In this document: piece by piece, positions 32,686-37,080 of the stretch | Layout of the letters: every line of letters starts with the position of its first letter | Numbering within the stretch: position 1 is the first letter of the stretch | Assembly (NCBI GenBank): GCA_002307035.1 | Contig: DBTL01000161.1 | Coordinates: forward strand, 6,232-43,311 | Direction: 5' to 3' | DNA: 37,080 nucleotides | DNA from: Bacteroides sp. UBA1317 | GTDB lineage: Bacteria; Bacteroidota; Bacteroidia; Bacteroidales; Bacteroidaceae | Notes under the pieces: model-generated | What the model saw: the letters and a program-made list of their open reading frames with translations, nothing else | Databases searched by the model: none | Told to the model about the DNA's origin: nothing | Program-made: the position numbers and the translations under genes

Positions 32686-34077
32686 ATGAAACATTACTTA
32701 TTACTTTTCTCCTTTCTACTGGCAACAGTAGCCACGCATGCTCAGCTTGTAACATATCCGGCTAGCCTGAATACAGGCTTGAAACATAATGACGACTATA
32801 CAGTTCGTGTTCGTTCTGTAGGGAGTGCCGAGTGGAAAGACTTATTCGAATATAATGTGCAGGTCGATATGGACAATGTACAAGAGGCTACTATGGCGCA
32901 ATTCGATATGGGAAGTCCGATGGAGGTGATGGTGAAAAAGAATAACGGACTTATCGACAAAATCGATATTCGTCCATTGGCCAAGGGAATAAAACATGTG
33001 GTGAATGGGAATACTATCTTGTTCACAGTTCCTCAACCGATGAATCTTTCTGTCGAATTCAATGGAGATCGCTTGCATAACTTACATCTTTTTGCTAATC
33101 CGTTGGAAACAGAAACATACACTAAAGAAGAAAAAGGGGTGATGTACTTTGGACCGGGTATACATACGCCTAAAGACTTACCCAACAATCTGATTCGTAT
33201 TCCTTCGAACACTACCGTTTACTTGGCTCCGGGTGCTGTACTAAGAGCTAAATTGTTGGTTGATAATGCTGAGAATGTACGTATCATCGGACGTGGAATC
33301 TTAGATCATCCACAAAGAGGAGTGGAGGTGACTTACTCTAAAAATGTGCTGATTGACGGCATTACAGTGATGAATCCCGATCATTATACCGTGTTTGGCG
33401 GACAGGCAGAGGGATTGACTATCAAGAATTTAAAGAGCTTTAGCTGTAAAGGTTGGAGTGATGGCATAGACTTAATGAGTTGTAAGAATGTAACGGTAGA
33501 TCATGTTTTCATGCGCAATAGCGACGATTGTATCGCTATCTATGCTCATCGTTGGAACTTTTGGGGAGATGTGAAGAATGTGTTGGTGCAAAACTCCATT
33601 CTTTGGGCGGACATTGCACATCCAATCAACATTGGTGGCCATGGAAATCCAGATGGATCGCCGGGAGATACTGTAGAGGATATTACGATACGTAACATAG
33701 ACATCTTGGAGCATGATGAAGATGATGTGCCTTATCAAGGCTGCATGGCTATTGATGCAGGCGACCGTAACCTTGTACACCACGTATTGTTTGATAATAT
33801 TCGGGTAGAGAGTATTCAGGAGGGATGCTTGTTTCATGTGAACGTGCGATTTAATGCAAAATATGATAAAGAGCCGGGACGAGGTGTAGAAGATGTGACT
33901 TTTCGTAACATCCGTTATGATGGAGTGGGAGAGAATCCTTCGCTCATTAAAGGGTTCGATTCGGAGAGAAGTGTAAGGGATGTCACCTTTGAAAACATCG
34001 TGATTAATGGGGTGAAGATGAATGACCTTAAAGGTTTCCAGACAAATGAGTATACGAAAAATATTAAAGTAAAATAA
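32686..34077 (+). CDS. GH28-like right-handed beta-helix glycosidase, secreted
   Basis: A 463-residue protein with signal peptide (ATVATHAQ, cut near residue 20). Residues 21-150 form a beta-sandwich; from about 155 a right-handed parallel beta-helix follows, with repeated KNVxIDGI/VKNVLVQNS-type coils. GH28 hallmarks are present in order: WSDGIDLMSCKN (D259), RNSDDCIAIY (D280, D281) and INIGGHGNPDG (H319). The fourth GH28 motif, RxK, which grips the galacturonate carboxylate, is not recognisable downstream. It may therefore be an exo-acting or non-galacturonide member, or belong to a related beta-helix family. Its stop is followed after 6 bases by the GH97 gene, so the two are co-transcribed. 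Predicted to act in the periplasm. Confidence 0.78.
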   Translation: MKHYLLLFSFLLATVATHAQLVTYPASLNTGLKHNDDYTVRVRSVGSAEWKDLFEYNVQVDMDNVQEATMAQFDMGSPMEVMVKKNNGLIDKIDIRPLAKGIKHVVNGNTILFTVPQPMNLSVEFNGDRLHNLHLFANPLETETYTKEEKGVMYFGPGIHTPKDLPNNLIRIPSNTTVYLAPGAVLRAKLLVDNAENVRIIGRGILDHPQRGVEVTYSKNVLIDGITVMNPDHYTVFGGQAEGLTIKNLKSFSCKGWSDGIDLMSCKNVTVDHVFMRNSDDCIAIYAHRWNFWGDVKNVLVQNSILWADIAHPINIGGHGNPDGSPGDTVEDITIRNIDILEHDEDDVPYQGCMAIDAGDRNLVHHVLFDNIRVESIQEGCLFHVNVRFNAKYDKEPGRGVEDVTFRNIRYDGVGENPSLIKGFDSERSVRDVTFENIVINGVKMNDLKGFQTNEYTKNIKVK

Positions 34078-34083
34078 CAAATT

Positions 34084-36030
34084 ATGAGAGACTGTTTTTG
34101 GATTGTTTTGCTATTGATCGGTTTTTTCCCCCTGGGGGCAAGTGCTAATATGATTCAGGGTACAGAGGTAAAAGTATCGTCTCCTGACAATACCCTTGAA
34201 TTCCGCTTTTATCAGCAGGAAGAGAATACTGTCAATCATCTTTTTTACGAAATAAGCTATAATGGTGAACCGCTTGTTCTATCCTCTCGCATGGGTGTGG
34301 AAATGAATAATAGTAAATGGGAGAGTGCGTTGGCTTATACTCCCAAGGTAGCTAAGGTCAATAGTTGGTGCGATAATCTCGTTTTCGATAAGGTTACGTA
34401 TGGCGAGAAGAATGATAGTTGGAAACCTTTGTATGGTGAACGATCGAGCGTTAAAGATGCTTATCATAGTGCGGTGATTTCTTTTTCTAAACCCGACAAA
34501 TCGAACTATCGAATGAATATAGAAGTCCGTGTGTACAACGAAGGAGTGGCTTTTCGTTATTCGTTTCCGATGCATCCGGATGCAATCTTCAATAGTGTAG
34601 TAGCCGATCTCACCGAATATTCTTTGCCCGAGGATACAAAGGCTTGGTGCGCTAAATGGGCGCAGGCTCCTTATGAGGAACTGGCCATTCCTGAATGGGA
34701 GGAAGGAATTGTGTATGAACGGGCACTTACTTTGCATCTGCCCAATGGCAAATGGGCTGCATTGACGGATGCTGATACTGATAATTGGTGCCTGACTAAT
34801 TTTACTCGTTCTAAGAGTAAGCCGAATACAATAGCTACGGATATGTATAGCCGTATGGATATGGTTACCCCTTATGCTACACCTTGGAAAGTGGTGATGG
34901 TGGCCGACACTCCCGGCAAGCTGCTAGAGAATAACGACATTGTGCAAAACTTGAATCCTCCTTGTGAGATAGCCGATACTAGTTGGATAAAGCCGGGAAA
35001 GATTATGCGTGAAACAACGCTTACTACAGCGAATGCGTTGGCTTGTATTGATTTCTGTACACAACAGAATATGCAATATATTCTTTTTGATTGGAAGTGG
35101 TATGGTCCGGCTTTTGATTATGCATCAGATGCTACTCAGGTGATAGCTCCTATCGACATGAAGCGGGTAATTGCTTACGGAAAAGAAAAAGGTCTGGGTG
35201 TTTGGTTATATGTCAACCACCATGCTTTGGAGAAACAAGCTCGTGAATTGTTTCCTGTATTGAAGGATTGGGGAGTTGCCGGAGTGAAGTTCGGTTTTGT
35301 ACAATTCAAAACCCATCGTTGGGCAACATGGATGCACGATTTGGTGAGACTGGCTGCCGAGAATCATTTGATGGTCAATATACACGATGAGTATCGTCCA
35401 TCCGGCTTTAGTCGTACTTATCCCAATCTGCTTACTCAGGAAGGCATTCGCGGCAACGAAGAATTTCCCGATGCGACGCACAATACCATTCTCCCTTTTA
35501 CACGCATGCTTTCCGGAGCAGCCGATTACACTATTTGCTATTACGACAAACGGTTGAAAACAACACATGCTCATCAGTTGGCGGCTTCAGTCATCTTCTA
35601 TAGCCCATTGTTAACCCTGTTTTGGTATGATAAACCATCTCTCTATGAGGGTGAACCTGAAGTGGAATTCTTCAAGAATCTGCCTACGGTGTTTGATGAT
35701 ACGAAGGTGTTGTCGGGAGAACCGGGTAAGTCGGCTATTATTGCTCGTCGTAAAGGTAATGAATGGTTTATCGGTGGCATTACAAATAACGAAGGTTCGC
35801 AAGAAACCGTTTCATTGAGTTTTTTGGAAAAGGGAAAATATTATCTGGCTCGTATTTATACCGACGGAGGAGATGCCGTGAGGACAAAGACGCATGTGCA
35901 ATGCGCTTACTTCAAAGTAAACGCATCGCAGACGCTTAAGTTCGATTTGAAACCGAGTGGGGGTGTGGCGATTCAACTCATACCGATGAGCGAGAAAGAA
36001 CTGAAAGGATACAAGAAATACAAAGGATAG
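34084..36030 (+). CDS. GH97 glycosidase, inverting-type (SusB-like)
   Basis: A 648-residue secreted GH97 protein (signal to about residue 21, LGASAN). It has the N-terminal beta-sandwich (25-300), TIM barrel (about 305-580) and C-terminal sandwich. At the position of the retaining nucleophile it reads GVAGVKFGFVQF with glycine (G404) in place of Asp. It keeps the glutamate-rich NIHDEYRPSGFSRTYPNLL and TQEGIRGNEE segments (E436, E453, E459/E460) that supply base, acid and calcium ligands in SusB-type inverting alpha-glucosidases. It thus differs mechanistically from the GH97 at 2962-4899. It probably removes an alpha-linked gluco- or galacto-configured sugar from the released oligosaccharide. 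It follows the GH28-like gene by 6 bases and ends at a strong terminator. Confidence 0.9.
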   Translation: MRDCFWIVLLLIGFFPLGASANMIQGTEVKVSSPDNTLEFRFYQQEENTVNHLFYEISYNGEPLVLSSRMGVEMNNSKWESALAYTPKVAKVNSWCDNLVFDKVTYGEKNDSWKPLYGERSSVKDAYHSAVISFSKPDKSNYRMNIEVRVYNEGVAFRYSFPMHPDAIFNSVVADLTEYSLPEDTKAWCAKWAQAPYEELAIPEWEEGIVYERALTLHLPNGKWAALTDADTDNWCLTNFTRSKSKPNTIATDMYSRMDMVTPYATPWKVVMVADTPGKLLENNDIVQNLNPPCEIADTSWIKPGKIMRETTLTTANALACIDFCTQQNMQYILFDWKWYGPAFDYASDATQVIAPIDMKRVIAYGKEKGLGVWLYVNHHALEKQARELFPVLKDWGVAGVKFGFVQFKTHRWATWMHDLVRLAAENHLMVNIHDEYRPSGFSRTYPNLLTQEGIRGNEEFPDATHNTILPFTRMLSGAADYTICYYDKRLKTTHAHQLAASVIFYSPLLTLFWYDKPSLYEGEPEVEFFKNLPTVFDDTKVLSGEPGKSAIIARRKGNEWFIGGITNNEGSQETVSLSFLEKGKYYLARIYTDGGDAVRTKTHVQCAYFKVNASQTLKFDLKPSGGVAIQLIPMSEKELKGYKKYKG

Positions 36031-36052
36031 CTGTTATAATGAGTCTTCTCAG

Positions 36053-36089
36053 AGGGTTGCATAGATTAGGTTTATGCAACCCTTTTTTT
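36053..36089 (+). terminator. Rho-independent terminator after GH97
   Basis: AGGGTTGCATA (36053-36063) pairs perfectly over 11 bp with TATGCAACCCT (36073-36083), followed by a run of T (36083-36089). A degenerate -7-like TAATTTCG lies at 36139-36146 before the next gene. Confidence 0.92.
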
Positions 36090-36165
36090 CGTTTTGCTCT
36101 TAGGTGTGTTTGTTGTGCAATTCGTATAACATATATAGTAATTTCGATAAATAAGAAACGGATAT

Positions 36166-37080
36166 ATGAATAAGTTTGTATTAGGGCTAACACTTTTGTG
36201 CTTTTGCGAATGTTCGCATAAATCAACTGAAGTAATGGATGCCGATAAAGCATTGGATTATTGCGCTGTTCAGGTTGGGCGAACATTGAAAGAACTGAAA
36301 GGTGATTCTGTAATTGACCATACAATGATGCCTCGAAACATTATGGATAGTTTGACGACGTGGGAATGCCGTAAAGCCACGAAAGAGGAATGGACATCGG
36401 GCTTCTGGCCGGGTATTTTGTGGTATGACTATGAATATACGCACAATGAAGCCATCAAGCTGGAGGCAGAGAAGTTCACATCGTCTTTGTCTTTCTTAGC
36501 CCATACTCCGGCTTATGATCATGATCTCGGATTTCTTATCTTTTGCAGTTATGGCAATGCTTATCGGCTTACAAAGAATCCTGCTTATAAGCAGATTATA
36601 CTCAATGCCGCCGATACATTGGCTACACTTTTCAATCCGGTGGTAGGCACTATTCTTTCGTGGCCGCGTGAGGTTGCTATCCGACACTGGCCTCACAATA
36701 CCATCATGGATAATATGATTAATCTCGAAATGCTTTTTTGGGCTTCAAAGAATGGAGGTGGTAAGCATTTGTATGATATAGCAGTGTCTCATGCTGATAA
36801 AACGATGAAATGTCAGTTTCGTCCTGATTATACATCTTATCATGTCGCGGTATATGACACTATTACCGGAAATTTAATAAAAGGAGTGACTCATCAAGGA
36901 TATGCTGATAACAGTATGTGGGCGCGAGGACAGGCATGGGCCATTTATGGATATACGATGTGTTATCGGGAAACAAAAGATGCCAAATATTTGGATTTTG
37001 TACAAAAAATATCGAATGTATATTTGAACGATTTACCATCGGATTACGTTCCTTATTGGGATTTTAGTGCTCCGAATATT
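36166..37080 (+). CDS. GH88 unsaturated uronyl hydrolase, partial (3' end beyond window)
   Basis: The plus-strand frame from ATG 36166 stays open to the window end, giving 305 of about 390-400 residues expected for the family. The N-terminus MNKFVLGLTLLCFCECSHKS is hydrophobic with cysteines, probably a lipoprotein or export signal. GH88 features: TSGFWPGILWYDYEYT (75-92), the catalytic region TPAYDHDLGFLIFCSYGNAY with D120, and NTIMDNMINLEMLFWASKNG with D182, matching the two catalytic aspartates of Bacillus unsaturated glucuronyl hydrolase; then THQGYADNSMWARGQAWAIYGY. It hydrates and removes the 4,5-unsaturated uronyl residue that lyases leave at the non-reducing end, so it fits directly behind the two lyases of this PUL. 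The C-terminus is not in view. Confidence 0.93.
   Translation, partial: MNKFVLGLTLLCFCECSHKSTEVMDADKALDYCAVQVGRTLKELKGDSVIDHTMMPRNIMDSLTTWECRKATKEEWTSGFWPGILWYDYEYTHNEAIKLEAEKFTSSLSFLAHTPAYDHDLGFLIFCSYGNAYRLTKNPAYKQIILNAADTLATLFNPVVGTILSWPREVAIRHWPHNTIMDNMINLEMLFWASKNGGGKHLYDIAVSHADKTMKCQFRPDYTSYHVAVYDTITGNLIKGVTHQGYADNSMWARGQAWAIYGYTMCYRETKDAKYLDFVQKISNVYLNDLPSDYVPYWDFSAPNI

Noticed and set aside
1..37080. CRISPR arrays, tRNA/rRNA genes, transposases, integrases, attachment sites
   Set aside because: None recognised on either strand; no spaced direct repeats or tRNA-like cloverleaf noticed in the intergenic regions.

Overview
The window looks like a chromosomal segment of a gut Bacteroides (or a close Bacteroidales relative). 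The evidence is moderately A+T-rich coding, SusC/SusD-type outer-membrane glycan uptake genes, GH97 and GH51 enzymes with Bacteroides-style signal peptides and lipoboxes, promoter-like TAnnTTTG elements, and an L-arabinose operon containing a Nudix-type AraR regulator. I see no rRNA, tRNA, CRISPR array, insertion sequence or phage genes.

Left third (1-12.7 kb, minus strand): a compact L-arabinose catabolic operon. In transcription order it reads araM-like aldose 1-epimerase lipoprotein, SSS-family sugar/Na+ symporter, araR (degenerate Nudix domain plus winged helix), araD, araA, araB, a GH97 glycosidase, a GH51 arabinofuranosidase and transketolase (cut by the window edge). Periplasmic enzymes would release and epimerise arabinose, the symporter imports it, AraA/AraB/AraD convert it to xylulose 5-phosphate, and transketolase feeds it into the pentose phosphate pathway. 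A strong intercistronic hairpin lies between araB and the GH97 gene.

Divergent region (about 12.7-13.2 kb): between the araM-like gene and a second, plus-strand GH51 gene lie two unannotated mini-genes of 53 and 47 codons, one on each strand and pointing outward. They share an ungapped core (GLxxxGxSVWGK) in which half of the identical residues use different codons. This is the most unusual structure in the window.

Right two thirds (15.4-37.1 kb, plus strand): a polysaccharide utilization locus (PUL) aimed at an acidic, uronate-containing, probably esterified glycan. It has a heparinase II/III-type lyase, a membrane-spanning AraC-type sensor-regulator with no histidine kinase, an ECF sigma factor with no adjacent anti-sigma gene, SusC, SusD, an Ig-like (BIG2) surface lipoprotein, an alginate-lyase-superfamily lipoprotein, two alpha/beta-hydrolase esterase candidates, a GH28-like beta-helix enzyme, a second GH97 (inverting-type) and the start of a GH88 unsaturated uronyl hydrolase. 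Rho-independent terminators split it into units: lyase alone; regulator alone; sigma-SusC-SusD-BIG2-lyase; two esterases; GH28-GH97; GH88 onward. Two lyases plus GH88 imply depolymerisation by beta-elimination, then removal of the unsaturated uronyl end. The substrate is inferred, not shown.
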